From NCBI RefSeq assembly GCF_020386975.1, contig NZ_JABFNK010000005.1, forward strand, positions 124,001 to 188,000: DNA of 64,000 bases, given 5' to 3'. This DNA comes from Thermococcus bergensis. Lineage in GTDB: Archaea > Methanobacteriota_B > Thermococci > Thermococcales > Thermococcaceae. This document shows positions 17,772 through 27,096 of this stretch, piece after piece. How positions within the stretch are numbered: the stretch's first letter is position 1; each line of letters opens with the position of its first letter. Both the position numbers and the translations under genes were made by a program. The notes below the pieces were generated by a model. The model was not told the origin of the DNA, searched no databases, and saw only the letters and a program-made list of their open reading frames with translations.

Positions 17772-18640
17772 GGGCGTGTTTAGTTTCACCCCCTGTTATT
17801 TAAACAGTATTTGACTCTGAGGAGGATTTTCAGACCATAACACATTACCCCAAGCAGGATTCGGGTTACAGTAGTCTTTTTCAGAAAACAGGGGATCCTA
17901 CTGCCAAACCACGTTGTAAACGCACCCCAGAACCCCTCATGAGGATTCCTATGCCTGTACTCTTCTTCAGAAAACACTCTGTCTCTCTTCTTACTACCAA
18001 AACCACCTGGAGCGTTCTTAGTTTTCTTAACAATCGGCCGATAACCCTTTTCCACCACAGTGTTCAGAACTTTCTTTGAATCATAAGCCCCATCAGCATA
18101 AAAATTCCCAGAACCCCCCGGCAGGAGTTCAATCAGCTCGTTCTCAGAAGTTGTGATCTTCACAGCAACCGGATACAGTAAACCCGGCAGGATTCTCGTT
18201 ATTGCCTGAACTTCTATCCTGCCCTTTTTTTATTTGTAATAATGGTTGAGTCTGCTTGAGTGCTGGCGTAGGGTAATTTCTGGAGTTTTTTCAGGAGGTG
18301 GTTTGTCAGTTCTTCGAGGTTCAGCTTTTTCTCCCAGTTGTGGAGGGTTGAGTAGTGAATGTTTGCTCCGAAGAATTTTCTGCCGTAGTGCTGGGCGTCT
18401 CTGAGAGGTAGGTTGTAGTATTGTTTAAAGAGGAGTATTGCCAGTATTGTTTTTACTGGAAATTTTTTGGATTTTGGCAGGTTCTTCAGCTTTCCTTCTG
18501 ATTCGAAGTCTGCTAAAACGTCAAGAATTGCGAATGCCACGCTTTCAGGGTCTTTGAGTCTGTGATCCCATCTGGGGATCACGACAACCACCCGAAAGAA
18601 TTCAGCAAAAACCCTAATAAAGGTTACTATAAACACGCCC
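17772..18640 (-). mobile_element. 869-bp insertion sequence, type A copy 2
   Basis: Same ends as copy 1. The exact 10-bp target duplication is CTGAACATTT (17762-17771 and 18641-18650). It landed between the divergent promoters of the minimal SUF pair and the DGC-domain gene, about 15 bases upstream of the TATA box of the former; that TATA and most of its BRE region survive in the duplication. Confidence 0.93.
17786..18582 (-). CDS. Transposase of IS type A, copy 2 (needs frameshift)
   Basis: The frame break lies at the A7 run (T7 on this strand, 18225-18231), as in copy 1, and both half-proteins have the same sequence as in the other copies. The upstream frame is open into flanking DNA at its 5' end, which is an accident of this insertion site and not part of the transposase. 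Confidence 0.75.
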
Positions 18641-18687
18641 CTGAACATTTTTGTCCTCACACCAGTAGTTTAAAACAAAGACATATG

Positions 18688-18728
18688 AAAAATATTTTAA
18701 ATGAAATTTTTCTAATATTAGTGAGGTG
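18688..18728 (+). promoter_or_regulatory. Promoter/leader, repeated before the Hdr-like gene
   Basis: A TATA element ATTTTAAATG followed by AAATTTTTCT and a GGTGAT ribosome site. Nearly the same order of elements recurs at 19190-19231 (TTTTTAAATG, AAATTTTCTT, GGTGAT), before the second gene of this cluster, so the two genes may respond to the same signals. Confidence 0.5.
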
Positions 18729-18734
18729 ATTAAA

Positions 18735-19169
18735 ATGCCTGAGGAAGTAGAGATGGAAAAATTACCAAAGTTTCTTCCGAGTTGCCATAAAGAAGCCGAA
18801 AACCTTGATATAATATTCACATGCTCGGGAGCTGCAAGTGTCGGGAAAATAGGGCATGAAGTTGGAGTTTTACTAACCAATGCTGGCCAAAACGCCCGTT
18901 TATGCTGCACCACAGCGGTTGCCGCCGGCTCAGAAATGCACCTCGACATAGGGAAGAGAGCGAAGAAGGTAATCGTTATCGATGGCTGCCCGATGAAGTG
19001 CGCTACAAAGGTTATTGATAAAGCGGGAATAAAAATCGACCACAGCTTCACTGTCACGGACTTCGGGATAGCCAAGCAACCCACCCTCGACATAAGCGAT
19101 GAGGACGTCCTCAAAGTCGCCCTAGAGATAGCAGACAAGGTGGGGATAAAGCTCAATCTTAAACCATAG
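18735..19169 (+). CDS. DGC-domain putative zinc/metal-binding protein
   Basis: A 144-residue protein with the DGC-domain signature 'IDGCPMKCA' near residue 82 and further Cys residues in 'SCHKEAE', 'TCSGAASVG' and 'RLCCTTA'. These eight or so Cys would bind zinc or an Fe-S cluster. The family has no settled function. GAGGTGA precedes ATG 18735. It heads a run of three genes on the same strand, the others being an Hdr-like Cys protein and a ferredoxin, which points to a redox role. Confidence 0.8.
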   Translation: MPEEVEMEKLPKFLPSCHKEAENLDIIFTCSGAASVGKIGHEVGVLLTNAGQNARLCCTTAVAAGSEMHLDIGKRAKKVIVIDGCPMKCATKVIDKAGIKIDHSFTVTDFGIAKQPTLDISDEDVLKVALEIADKVGIKLNLKP

Positions 19170-19235
19170 GTTGAGAACCTTTACATCTGAAAATCTTTTT
19201 AAATGAAATTTTCTTCAGATATATTGGTGATGCCC

Positions 19236-19601
19236 ATGAAAGGTCTCATACTCTGTGTCTGTCAAGGTACATGCCCATCTTTCCAAAAGATGAACGTGTT
19301 CGAGATTTTAAACCACTTCAGAAGGGAGAAGAAAGTTGATTTTGTCGCTCTGCATCCCCAGCTATGTGCTACAGACGGTGACAACTTTTGGAGGGTTCTG
19401 CTTAAGAATGGAGAAGACATAGAGAAGCTCTTCGTGGCCGGTTGCGACCCGGTTATGCAGAAGAAGATGTTCGGGTGGACGTTTAAGGAGCTTGGATTTG
19501 ACGAGAACAAATTCATAGGAATAGAGATCAGAAATATGACCACAGAGGAGGCAATCAAAGCAATTGAGGAAGCTATGAGTGTTGATAGCCAGGAGGGATG
19601 A
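19236..19601 (+). CDS. Small Hdr-like Cys protein
   Basis: A 121-residue soluble protein. The early 'CVCQGTCPSF', central 'QLCATDGD' and later 'VAGCDPVMQ' follow the Cys pattern of the N-terminal part of heterodisulfide reductase HdrA and related electron-transfer proteins. It overlaps the following ferredoxin region by its stop codon, so the two should be made together. The likely role is electron transfer with that ferredoxin; the acceptor is unknown. ATG 19236 has GGTGA five bases upstream; ATG 19230 is a less likely start because it overlaps the ribosome site. Confidence 0.65.
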   Translation: MKGLILCVCQGTCPSFQKMNVFEILNHFRREKKVDFVALHPQLCATDGDNFWRVLLKNGEDIEKLFVAGCDPVMQKKMFGWTFKELGFDENKFIGIEIRNMTTEEAIKAIEEAMSVDSQEG

Positions 19602-19603
19602 AA

Positions 19604-19804
19604 ATGGCAAAGAACTGGTACCCCATAATCGACTATGACAAGTGCACCGGCTGCCTGACTTGTGTGAACTTCTGCCCTCATGGGGTTTACGATGCCTCAG
19701 AGGGCAAGCCCAAGGTAGTGAACCCTGAGAACTGCGTCGAGTTCTGCAGAGGCTGTCAAAGGATATGCCCAACAGGGGCTATAAGCTACTTCGGAGACTC
19801 TTGA
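19604..19804 (+). CDS. Two-cluster [4Fe-4S] ferredoxin
   Basis: A 66-residue ferredoxin. The first motif is CTGCLTCVNFCP; the second is a variant, CVEFCRGCQRICP, so eight Cys are available for two clusters. It is coupled to the Hdr-like gene: AGGAGG at 19591-19596 serves ATG 19604, and an ATG two codons earlier overlaps the previous stop. It probably carries electrons for the Hdr-like and DGC proteins. Confidence 0.9.
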   Translation: MAKNWYPIIDYDKCTGCLTCVNFCPHGVYDASEGKPKVVNPENCVEFCRGCQRICPTGAISYFGDS

Positions 19805-19892
19805 TTGCTTCTTCTACTCGTTTTCCCGGTTTCACTTTGATTGTTTTAACCTCTCCCTCTCCAAGTATCACCTCTCCCTTGGGGCAGTCCAT
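19779..19892 (-). CDS. Possible small ORF between ferredoxin and CDF genes
   Basis: A 37-codon frame on the minus strand starts Met-Asp-Cys-Pro-Lys-Gly-Glu, continues with 'GEGEVKTIKVKPGKRVEEA' and ends inside the last 26 bases of the ferredoxin gene. The composition is protein-like (Lys/Glu/Val-rich), and it follows the CDF transporter gene on the same strand. There is no good ribosome site. It could be a small protein or the tail of a decayed gene. Confidence 0.25.
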   Translation of the reverse strand: MDCPKGEVILGEGEVKTIKVKPGKRVEEAIKSLRSSL

Positions 19893-19909
19893 AGGTGTCG
19901 AGAGGACGT

Positions 19910-20806
19910 TTACTCCTCTTTACCGCCGCAGATTGTGTTCTTGTCCTTACACCTTCCAGCCTCAAGCTGAACCGTCACGTGGGTTATTCCAAACCTTTTT
20001 AGCCTCTCTGCAATATCATCTATGAGCTTTTGGGCCTCGCTGAGGGGCATATCGTTAACCTCAACGTGACACTCGAAGTGGACTTCCTTCTCTCCCACCC
20101 TCCAGGCGTGGAAGTGGTGTGCATTCTTAACAACTGGGATGCTCTCAATTTCCCGTTTTATCTCCTCAAAATTTAGATTTGGTGAAGCCTCCATGAGCAC
20201 TTCAACGCTCTCTTTTAAAATTTCGTAGCTTTCACGGAGGATGTAGAGCGAGATTAGGACTGTGATGAGGGGATCTATCCAGAGGATGTTCCACTTTATG
20301 ATAGCTATTCCACCGGTCACAACTGCGACTGAAGACAGTGTGTCACTCAATAGATGGAGATAGGCAGAGCGGACGTTCATGCTCTCGTGTGCGTGCTCAT
20401 GAAGCAGGAGAACCGAGATTAAGTTGGCGAAAAGACCAATTAAAGCAACGCCGAGCATAAGAGGCCCGTTTATAGGTTCGGGATTTTTAAACCGCTTGTA
20501 GGCCTCAACAAGGAGGAAAAGGGCAACACCGACGAGAACGGCCGAGTTAACGAATGCGACCAGAATCTCGGCCCTCTTATACCCAAAGGTGTACTTTTCG
20601 TTCCTCTCGCGCTCGCCAATCTTTATGGCCAAATAGCTCACGAGGATGCTCATTGAGTCGCTGAAATTGTGGAGGGAGTCGCTCAGAAGGGCCAGGCTTC
20701 CGGAGAGAATGCCGCCGATGACTTCAGCTAGTGTTGTCACTATGTTGAGGACGAAGGAAAACAGCATTCTGCCCTTGAGGTCTTTGTGGTGATGCTCCCT
20801 TATCAT
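19910..20806 (-). CDS. Cation diffusion facilitator (zinc or related metal exporter)
   Basis: A 298-residue CDF protein with six membrane helices and a C-terminal cytoplasmic metal-binding domain. The metal site in TM2 is 'SDSLHNFSDS' (Asp/His) and its partner in TM5 is 'HLLSDTLSS', a HxxxD pattern suggestive of zinc. 'HEHAHES' is a short His loop between helices 4 and 5. The C-terminal domain ends in a Cys-containing tail. The homodimer would export metal in exchange for protons. ATG 20806 has GGTGA upstream; earlier TTG/GTG starts are possible. Confidence 0.9.
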   Translation of the reverse strand: MIREHHHKDLKGRMLFSFVLNIVTTLAEVIGGILSGSLALLSDSLHNFSDSMSILVSYLAIKIGERERNEKYTFGYKRAEILVAFVNSAVLVGVALFLLVEAYKRFKNPEPINGPLMLGVALIGLFANLISVLLLHEHAHESMNVRSAYLHLLSDTLSSVAVVTGGIAIIKWNILWIDPLITVLISLYILRESYEILKESVEVLMEASPNLNFEEIKREIESIPVVKNAHHFHAWRVGEKEVHFECHVEVNDMPLSEAQKLIDDIAERLKRFGITHVTVQLEAGRCKDKNTICGGKEE

Positions 20807-20922
20807 CTCCACTCTCACCACTCTCAACTCTTGAGTGATAGTATAAAAGACTTTCGAACGTTAAGATCTGCATGGAAACGGGCTTTTATTTGAGATGGCG
20901 TTCATTTTAAAACGGTGGTACT

Positions 20923-21339
20923 ATGGAGCGTCTTGAGTATTCTGCACATTTAAAGTGGGACGGCAATGTCGGGAGCGAGGCAAAGGTGAGAGAGTTTACA
21001 TTTAATATAGATACGAACACAGATGGTCATAACAAGGGACCGAATCCTACGGAATATCTCTTAGCGGCGATAGGCGGTTGTATAACCGTCAACTGGGGGA
21101 GGTTAATCAAAAAGATGCGCCTCGACGTGAAGGCCTTTGAGGTTGAAGTTAGGGGCTGGCGCGGGCTCGATGAGCCTCAATTGAAGGAGATAACTTACAA
21201 GATCACCATCTTCACTAACGAAGACGAGAAGAAGATCATGCGCGTTAAAGAGCTTGCCGAGAAGTACGGAACTGTTTTCAACACCGTTGGAGCAGAGAAG
21301 ATAAGGGGGGAGGTGGAGGTAGTAAAGCCAGGGGACTAA
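20923..21339 (+). CDS. OsmC/Ohr-family peroxidase-like protein
   Basis: A 138-residue OsmC-family protein. Family traits are 'GPNPTEYLLAAIGGCITVN' in the middle, containing the first reactive Cys; a second Cys expected in classical OsmC/Ohr is not visible in the C-terminal part, so peroxide reduction by the two-Cys mechanism is doubtful. GGTGGTACT precedes ATG 20923. It is divergent from the CDF gene. Confidence 0.85.
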   Translation: MERLEYSAHLKWDGNVGSEAKVREFTFNIDTNTDGHNKGPNPTEYLLAAIGGCITVNWGRLIKKMRLDVKAFEVEVRGWRGLDEPQLKEITYKITIFTNEDEKKIMRVKELAEKYGTVFNTVGAEKIRGEVEVVKPGD

Positions 21340-21465
21340 AGAGCTTCTGCTTTGTTTTTCTCATTAAGCCTGAAGCAGGCCTCAAAGGGACACCTTATCC
21401 TCCCTGCCCTTGAGGACGCGGGAATAATCGAGATGGCCGGGTACAGGGAAGACGGCGAAGGTTAG
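21340..21465 (+). other. Coding-like extension in frame with the OsmC gene
   Basis: After the TAA of the OsmC-like gene the same frame stays open for about 41 codons and reads protein-like text such as 'GHLILPALEDAGIIEMAG' before a TAG at 21463. It has no start codon of its own with a ribosome site. It may be the remnant of a lost gene's 3' end. I cannot assign a family. Confidence 0.25.
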
Positions 21466-21501
21466 AAAAACCTGGAATAGGTCTAGTTACAGGAGGAGTA
21501 T

Positions 21502-21951
21502 TCAAAGAGTGAAGAGCCTTTTTCTCCCTATTATCTCGTCCCTGCTCTTGCCGGCCTTCAGGTCTTCAATGAGCTTTAACACGCGGCGCTTTATCTCGTC
21601 CCTGACCTCGCGGTACTTCTCTACCGGCTTTCCGTAGGGGTCTTCAAGCCCCCAGTCCCAGGTCTTCTCCGGAGGAGTGTAGGGGCACTTGTCGAGGCAT
21701 CCCATCGTGATGACTATGTAAGCTTTATCGGCCATCTCCTCGGTGTAGAGCTTCGGGTACTGTCCTTCAAGGGAAATCCCGATTTCCTCCATGACCTTCC
21801 TCGCTAGAGAGTCTATCTCCTCTGCGGGTTCCGTTCCGGCGCTCATGGCCTTGAACCTTGGGTCATCGTTGAAGTGGTTGAAGAAAGCCTCCGCCATCTG
21901 ACTTCTTGCGGAGTTCTTCACGCAGACGAAGAGGATGAGCTTTTCTTCCAT
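21502..21951 (-). CDS. arsC: Arsenate reductase, low-molecular-weight phosphatase type
   Basis: A 149-residue protein of the ArsC/LMW-phosphatase fold. The active-site P-loop is CVKNSARSQ (Cys-x5-Arg) near residue 10; further conserved Cys lies in 'MGCLDKCPYTPP'. It reduces arsenate to arsenite, which the divergent Acr3 carrier would export. ATG 21951 is chosen because GGTGA lies just upstream. The strands are opposite, so the pair shares an intergenic control region of about 150 bases. Confidence 0.9.
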   Translation of the reverse strand: MEEKLILFVCVKNSARSQMAEAFFNHFNDDPRFKAMSAGTEPAEEIDSLARKVMEEIGISLEGQYPKLYTEEMADKAYIVITMGCLDKCPYTPPEKTWDWGLEDPYGKPVEKYREVRDEIKRRVLKLIEDLKAGKSRDEIIGRKRLFTL

Positions 21952-22108
21952 TTTTCTCACCGAGAAGGCTTGGAATGCAGTTTTAAATATCTTTCCGCAA
22001 TAATCTGTAGATATCAATATGGATGAGGTGTACTTCATTTGAACTTTCACCTTTGGTTTTAAAAAGGCTTTTATTTGAAAACTCCTTCAACTCAAATGGG
22101 TGCGGGAA

Positions 22109-23206
22109 ATGGGCGAGAAAAAAGGGTTAAGCTTCTTCGAAAAATACCTCTCACTCTGGGTGGCTCTCTGTATAATGGCGGGCATAGCCATCGGAAAGCT
22201 CTTCCCAACAGTACCCCAGGCACTCTCAAAGCTCACGATAGCTAACGTTAACATGCCCATAGCGATTTTGATATGGGCGATGATTTATCCCATGATGGTT
22301 AAGGTAGACTTCTCCGCTATAAGGCGCGTCCACAAGGAGCAAATGTTCAAGGGCCTAATCGTCACTTGGGTGACCAACTGGCTGATAAAGCCCTTCAGCA
22401 TGTTCCTCATAAGCTCCCTCTTCATCGGGGTGCTGTTTTCATCGAAGCTCGGCCTAATCGAGCCCTCACTTGCCAAAGAATACATAGCTGGGGCAATACT
22501 CCTCGGTGCTGCTCCCTGCACGGCAATGGTCTTCGTATGGAGCTATCTTGCAGATGGAGATCCGCTCTACACGCTCGTGCAGGTTGCAACAAATGACCTC
22601 ATAATTCTCTTCGCCTTCGCTCCAATAGTCGGCTTCCTAATGGGCCTCAACAAGGTTCCCGTCCCTTACGACACGCTCCTCCTCTCGGTGGTGCTCTTCG
22701 TTGTCATCCCCCTGACGGCCGGTTACCTCTCAAGGAGATACATCCTCACAAGGAAGGGGCAGAAGTGGTTTGAGGAAAAATTCCTTCCAAAACTCAGCAC
22801 CGTATCAATAATAGGCCTTTTGCTGACGCTGATACTACTCTTCTCCTTCCAGGGAGAGATAATCCTCAAAAACCCACTCCACATTGCCCTCATAGCGATC
22901 CCGCTGACTATACAGACTTATTTCATCTTTGCTATAGCCTACGGGTGGGCGTGGCTCTGGAAGCTTCCACACAAGGTTGCAGCTCCAGCATCGTTCATAG
23001 GGGCAAGCAACTTCTTTGAGCTGGCCGTGGCGGTCGCTATAGCCCTATTTGGCCTCGAAAGTGGGGCGGCTTTAGCCACAGTTGTGGGTGTTCTTGAGGA
23101 AGTGCCGATAATGCTGAGTCTGGTATGGATAGCCAACAAAACCAGACACCTGTTCACGTCCGAATTCGAGGCCGGAAGTGCAGTCCCAACGCTTGCTGAG
23201 GAGTAG
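22109..23206 (+). CDS. acr3: Arsenite efflux carrier Acr3
   Basis: A 365-residue protein with about ten membrane helices in the Acr3 (BASS superfamily) family. The essential Cys of TM4 is in 'GAAPCTAMVFVWSYL' and the later 'EVPIMLSL' block is typical. It exports arsenite (and possibly antimonite) using the proton gradient. ATG 22109 and GTG 22100 are both possible starts. Together with the divergent ArsC it forms a minimal arsenic detoxification pair; no ArsR is visible. Confidence 0.93.
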   Translation: MGEKKGLSFFEKYLSLWVALCIMAGIAIGKLFPTVPQALSKLTIANVNMPIAILIWAMIYPMMVKVDFSAIRRVHKEQMFKGLIVTWVTNWLIKPFSMFLISSLFIGVLFSSKLGLIEPSLAKEYIAGAILLGAAPCTAMVFVWSYLADGDPLYTLVQVATNDLIILFAFAPIVGFLMGLNKVPVPYDTLLLSVVLFVVIPLTAGYLSRRYILTRKGQKWFEEKFLPKLSTVSIIGLLLTLILLFSFQGEIILKNPLHIALIAIPLTIQTYFIFAIAYGWAWLWKLPHKVAAPASFIGASNFFELAVAVAIALFGLESGAALATVVGVLEEVPIMLSLVWIANKTRHLFTSEFEAGSAVPTLAEE

Positions 23207-23285
23207 TGACTTCTTCTCAGCTTTTTTATTTTTAACACCAAAACCCTAATCAATGAAGACACCGTCATTAATTCTGGGATGTGCC

Positions 23286-23876
23286 ATGAAGGTTGAACTT
23301 CCTGCACCGAGACTTAAAGGTGAGATGAGTGTTGAGGAAGCGATAAACCTGAGGAAGAGCATAAGAAAATACAAAGATGAGCCATTAACCCTTGAAGAAG
23401 TCTCCCAGATACTCTGGGCCGCGTATGGAATAAATGCCTGGGGTAAAAGAACTTCTCCAAGCGCAGGTGCTTGCTATCCATTTGAAGTTTATGTAGTAGT
23501 CTCAAATGTCGAAGGGCTTAAACCGGGCCTCTACCACTACGATGGCAAAGCCCATACTCTGGAATTAATCCGCGAAGGGGACTTGAGCAAACCCCTCGCT
23601 AGAGCATGTCTCAATCAAAGGCACGTAGAAACAGCTCCGATAAACATCATCATAGTGGCGCACTACGAAAGGACGACAAGAAGATACGGGGAGAGGGGGT
23701 ATAGGTATGTGCACATAGATGCCGGACACATGGGGCAGAATATTTATCTGCAGGTTACCGCTTTGAAGCTGGGGACAGTTGCTGTAGGAGCTTTTATAGA
23801 TGAAGAAGTTAAAAAAGTGCTTGATGTACCAGGAGAGCCGCTCTACATATTCCCCGTGGGAGTTCCAGAGGACTAA
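23286..23876 (+). CDS. SagB-type nitroreductase-family oxidoreductase
   Basis: A 196-residue FMN-dependent protein of the SagB/ThcOx branch of nitroreductases. The FMN-binding 'RKSIRKY' is near residue 20, 'SAGACYPFEVYVV' near 60, and 'HIDAGHMGQNIYLQ' near 145. Classical members oxidise azoline rings in peptides, but archaeal stand-alone copies have unknown substrates. No peptide precursor or YcaO gene is nearby. An ATG at 23253 is also in frame; 23286 gives the usual start 'MKVELP'. It overlaps the next gene, on the other strand, by four bases. Confidence 0.85.
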   Translation: MKVELPAPRLKGEMSVEEAINLRKSIRKYKDEPLTLEEVSQILWAAYGINAWGKRTSPSAGACYPFEVYVVVSNVEGLKPGLYHYDGKAHTLELIREGDLSKPLARACLNQRHVETAPINIIIVAHYERTTRRYGERGYRYVHIDAGHMGQNIYLQVTALKLGTVAVGAFIDEEVKKVLDVPGEPLYIFPVGVPED

Positions 23877-24229
23877 AGCTCGCTGGCTTTGTAAATGGCT
23901 ATATCTTCCCCTTCTTCAATTAATTTTGCTTCGTACCTTTTTATTTTGCCGTTGGTGTTTATCTCCATGATCACCTTTTCCGGAGAAAGCTTTTTATCTG
24001 TTGTGAACTCCTTTGTCTCTATTGCCTGTGTAAAGAAGTCCCCACTCCGATCGAACTTAAAGACGAGTGTATTTCCTTCAAATTCATAGCCTTTGTAAAC
24101 CGCTCCTCCCATTCTGAAAGTGGCTTCTAGAGTAATGTATTTTTCCTCATTAGCGTTGCTAATCACGTACCCTCCCACAAAAACTATCGCCAAAACCAAA
24201 ATTCCGAAAAACGCTTTCAGACTTTTCAT
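23873..24229 (-). CDS. Hypothetical secreted or anchored protein
   Basis: A 118-residue protein with an N-terminal hydrophobic segment (about residues 5-24) and a polar, beta-rich remainder. No motif is recognised. It lies downstream of a thioredoxin-like gene on the same strand but is separated from it by a strong hairpin and an A/T-rich promoter-like stretch (TTTTAAATTTTTAAAC), so it is probably transcribed by itself. Confidence 0.55.
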   Translation of the reverse strand: MKSLKAFFGILVLAIVFVGGYVISNANEEKYITLEATFRMGGAVYKGYEFEGNTLVFKFDRSGDFFTQAIETKEFTTDKKLSPEKVIMEINTNGKIKRYEAKLIEEGEDIAIYKASEL

Positions 24230-24279
24230 AGTTTTTCACCTAGAATACGCTCCGTTTAAAAATTTAAAAGAATTTTGAC

Positions 24280-24301
24280 AGCTTCAAATATCTTTGAAGC
24301 T
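24280..24301 (-). terminator. Hairpin at the end of the thioredoxin-like gene
   Basis: A perfect 9-bp inverted repeat, AGCTTCAAA and TTTGAAGCT around a 4-base loop, sits at the stop codon of the thioredoxin-like gene and before the promoter of the next gene. It may slow or end transcription, though archaeal terminators usually rely on T-runs rather than hairpins. Confidence 0.45.
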
Positions 24302-24605
24302 AAATTTTGTGAAGCTCCTCGAATTTCAGCAGGACTTCCTCCTTTGTCCTTATGAGGTTCTGCCTTCCGATCTCTTTTCCGTCTTTGAGATAAACGAGTG
24401 TGGGAACGTTCAGAATGTCGAATTTCTTCACGAGGTCTTCCCACTTCTCAGCGTGTACGTGGATAATCCGAATATCCTTGAATTCGTCACTTAACTCCTC
24501 CATGAAGGTCTCAACCAGCCTGCAGGGCGGGCAGCTTGGAATGGAAAACCAGAGCACGACCTTTCCACTGCTGAAATCAACCTTTCCATCGTATTCGAGT
24601 ATCAT
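24300..24605 (-). CDS. Thioredoxin-fold protein with CPPC active site
   Basis: A 101-residue thioredoxin-like protein. The redox motif is SCPPC near residue 25, followed by the cis-Pro strand 'NVPTLVYLKDG' near residue 66. The CPPC sequence differs from the standard CGPC, and the protein may act as a disulfide reductase or isomerase. No signal peptide is present, so it works in the cytoplasm. It lies downstream of copA on the same strand (43 bases apart), which could link it to copper handling. Confidence 0.85.
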   Translation of the reverse strand: MILEYDGKVDFSSGKVVLWFSIPSCPPCRLVETFMEELSDEFKDIRIIHVHAEKWEDLVKKFDILNVPTLVYLKDGKEIGRQNLIRTKEEVLLKFEELHKI

Positions 24606-24648
24606 ACCAACACCACCATTATTTTGCCTTCAAAGGATAAAAGGATTG

Positions 24649-27048
24649 TCAGATATTAACGCGCTTAAGCATAAGCGAGTTCGTGACCACGCTGACACTG
24701 CTAAGGCTCATGGCCCCGGCGGCCCACTCGGGCCGGAACTGGACGCCGAAGAGCATGTAGGCCAGCCCGGCCGCGAAGGGTATCAGTATGGTGTTGTAGA
24801 ACATCGCCCAGAATATGTTCTGCCTTATCTTTGAAAGCGTCTTCTGGCTGAGCTTTATGGCCCTCACGACGTCCCTCGGGTCGTTCCTCACGAGCACTAT
24901 GTCGCCGCTCTCCATCGCTATGTCCGTGGCGTTTCCAACCGCTATCCCCACATCCGCCTGGGCCAGTGCGGGGGCGTCGTTTATCCCATCTCCCACGAAG
25001 ATGACGGTTTCTCCCTTTTCCTGGAGCTTCTTGACCTCGCTGGCCTTATCGCCGGGCAGAACCTCAGCGAGAACGTAGTCCACGCCGAGGGCCTTTCCAA
25101 TCGCTTTGGCAGTCCTTCTGTTGTCGCCGGTTATCATGCCGACCTTCTTGCCCATCCTGTGCAGCTCCTCAATGGCCTCCTTGGCGCCCTCCTTTATCGT
25201 GTCAGCAACCCCAATCACGCCGGCGGTTCTGCCGTCCACAGCCACTATTATCGCGGTCTTCGCCTCGTTTTCCAGCCTGTGAAGGACTTCCTCGATGCCC
25301 TCTATTGAGCGGCCGCTTTCAGCGAAAAGCCTCCTGTTCCCTGCCAAAACCTCTCTTCCGCGGACTCTGGCCCTGACGCCTTTTCCGGTGATCGCCTCAA
25401 ACTCCTCCGGCTCTTCCACCTCTATCCCCAGCTCCTCGGCCTTCCTCACTATGGCCTCTCCAAGGGGGTGCTCCGAGCGCTTCTCCGCCGAGGCCACCAG
25501 TTTCAGGAGCTCCCTTTCGTCCATGCCGAAGGCTATCACGTCCGTGACCTCGGGCTTCCCCTTCGTGAGCGTCCCGGTCTTGTCGAAGAGCACTACCGTT
25601 GCTTTCCTCGCTATCTCAAGGGCCTCGCCGTTCTTGATGAGTATCCCCATCTCGGCGCCCTTGCCTATGCCGACAGTCAGAGCCGTCGGGGTGGCTAATC
25701 CAAAGGCACAGGGGCACGCTATGACGATGACGCTCAGCAAAGTCGTGAAGGCGAACACCAGGGGCTTGCCTGCCATGAAGTACCAGTAGGCGAAGGAGAG
25801 AAGAGCTATTGTGAGCACCGCCGGGATGAAGTAGGTCACCACCGTATCAGCCAACCTCTGGACTGGAGGTTTGGTGTTCTGCGCCTCCTCCACAAGCCTT
25901 ATTATCTGAGCTAAGAGCGTATCCCTTCCAACTTTTTCCGCTTTAACCTTAAGGACGGAGTTCTTGTTTATGGTTCCTCCGATGACCTTATCTCCAGCCT
26001 TTTTTAAGTTAGGAATGGGCTCGCCGGTTATCATTGACTCGTCAACGTAGCTCTCCCCTTCGATGACAACTCCATCGACTGGAATCCTTTCGCCAGGCTT
26101 TACGATTACCACGTCCCCGGCCTTGACCTCGGTTATCGGGACTTCGATCTCCTTCCCGCCCCTCAGGACGGTTGCCTTCTTCGCCTGGAGTCCCATGAGC
26201 TTCTTTATTGCCTCGCTCGTCCGTCCCTTTGCCCTCGCCTCAAGGTAGCGTCCGAGCAGTAGGAACCCCATAAGGAGGACGCTCGCCTCGAAGAAGTTGA
26301 ACTCCCTTGGGATCACCCCAAACGCCGCCAGGACGCTCGTCAGGTAGGCCGAGCCGATACCTAAAGCGTACATAACCTCCATGTTGAGGGTTTTATGTTT
26401 GAGCGAGGAGTAGGCCTTCCTGAAGATTCCCCTGCCGGCGTAGGCTATGGCAACTGTGGCTAGGAGGAAGTGGATGTAGATCAGGTTTTCAACATAAATT
26501 CCAAACCTCTTCAGCTGCATGGAGAGAAAGAGGGGTATCCCAACGCTCCAGGCCACTATGAGGTTGCGCCTCATCTCCCTTATATGCTTTTCCCTCACTT
26601 CCCTTTCGATGTCATGAGTTTCCTCTCCTTCAACGCCTATGAATTGATAACCTACGCTCTCAACGGCCTTCTTGATGTCCTCAATACCAACAAGCGAGGG
26701 GTTGTAGGACACTTTGGCCGTCTCGGTCGCGAGGTTGACGTTCACCTCAAGGACTCCGGGGAGCTCTTTTATCGCGTTCTCAACGGTCTTAGCGCACATC
26801 GCGCAGGTCATGCCGCCGATTTTGACCACAGCATCCCTGCGCTCCCTTATCACCTCGTACCCGACTTCTTCTATCGTCCTGATGATCTGGCTCAGGCTGA
26901 CCTTTGACTCATCAAAATCAACGAAAACCGTCTCACTGTTCAGGTTGGCCTTTGCAGTTCTCACACCATCTAATTCAGCCAAGGCCATTTCTATGGTTTT
27001 AACACACATGGCGCACGTCATGCCGTTAACTTTAAGGGTTATCTTCAC
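24649..27048 (-). CDS. copA: Copper-exporting P1B-type ATPase CopA
   Basis: A 799-residue heavy-metal ATPase. Two N-terminal HMA domains carry GMTCAMC (near residues 10 and 85). The transmembrane metal site is CPC in 'IACPCAFG', the phosphorylation site is DKTGT, and the hinge is [12 protein letters not shown] with two HMA domains indicates Cu(I). The 'HPLGEAI' nucleotide-binding motif is also present. GTG 27048 is preferred because GGTGG lies five bases upstream; ATG 27060 would overlap it. It is divergent from copR and the operator in between links the two. Confidence 0.95.
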   Translation of the reverse strand: MKITLKVNGMTCAMCVKTIEMALAELDGVRTAKANLNSETVFVDFDESKVSLSQIIRTIEEVGYEVIRERRDAVVKIGGMTCAMCAKTVENAIKELPGVLEVNVNLATETAKVSYNPSLVGIEDIKKAVESVGYQFIGVEGEETHDIEREVREKHIREMRRNLIVAWSVGIPLFLSMQLKRFGIYVENLIYIHFLLATVAIAYAGRGIFRKAYSSLKHKTLNMEVMYALGIGSAYLTSVLAAFGVIPREFNFFEASVLLMGFLLLGRYLEARAKGRTSEAIKKLMGLQAKKATVLRGGKEIEVPITEVKAGDVVIVKPGERIPVDGVVIEGESYVDESMITGEPIPNLKKAGDKVIGGTINKNSVLKVKAEKVGRDTLLAQIIRLVEEAQNTKPPVQRLADTVVTYFIPAVLTIALLSFAYWYFMAGKPLVFAFTTLLSVIVIACPCAFGLATPTALTVGIGKGAEMGILIKNGEALEIARKATVVLFDKTGTLTKGKPEVTDVIAFGMDERELLKLVASAEKRSEHPLGEAIVRKAEELGIEVEEPEEFEAITGKGVRARVRGREVLAGNRRLFAESGRSIEGIEEVLHRLENEAKTAIIVAVDGRTAGVIGVADTIKEGAKEAIEELHRMGKKVGMITGDNRRTAKAIGKALGVDYVLAEVLPGDKASEVKKLQEKGETVIFVGDGINDAPALAQADVGIAVGNATDIAMESGDIVLVRNDPRDVVRAIKLSQKTLSKIRQNIFWAMFYNTILIPFAAGLAYMLFGVQFRPEWAAGAMSLSSVSVVTNSLMLKRVNI

Positions 27049-27096
27049 ACTTACCACCATTATTTACTTCGTGATGAAACTTATGGGCATTATTTA

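Noticed and set aside
17721-17789. Longer N-terminus for the SufC-like ATPase reaching into the IS
   Set aside because: The extension is encoded partly by the insertion sequence and lacks family similarity; ATG 17720 gives the normal ABC start.
24649-27060. Many long plus-strand frames opposite copA
   Set aside because: They are shadows produced by the biased codon use of copA; none has family motifs or a ribosome site.
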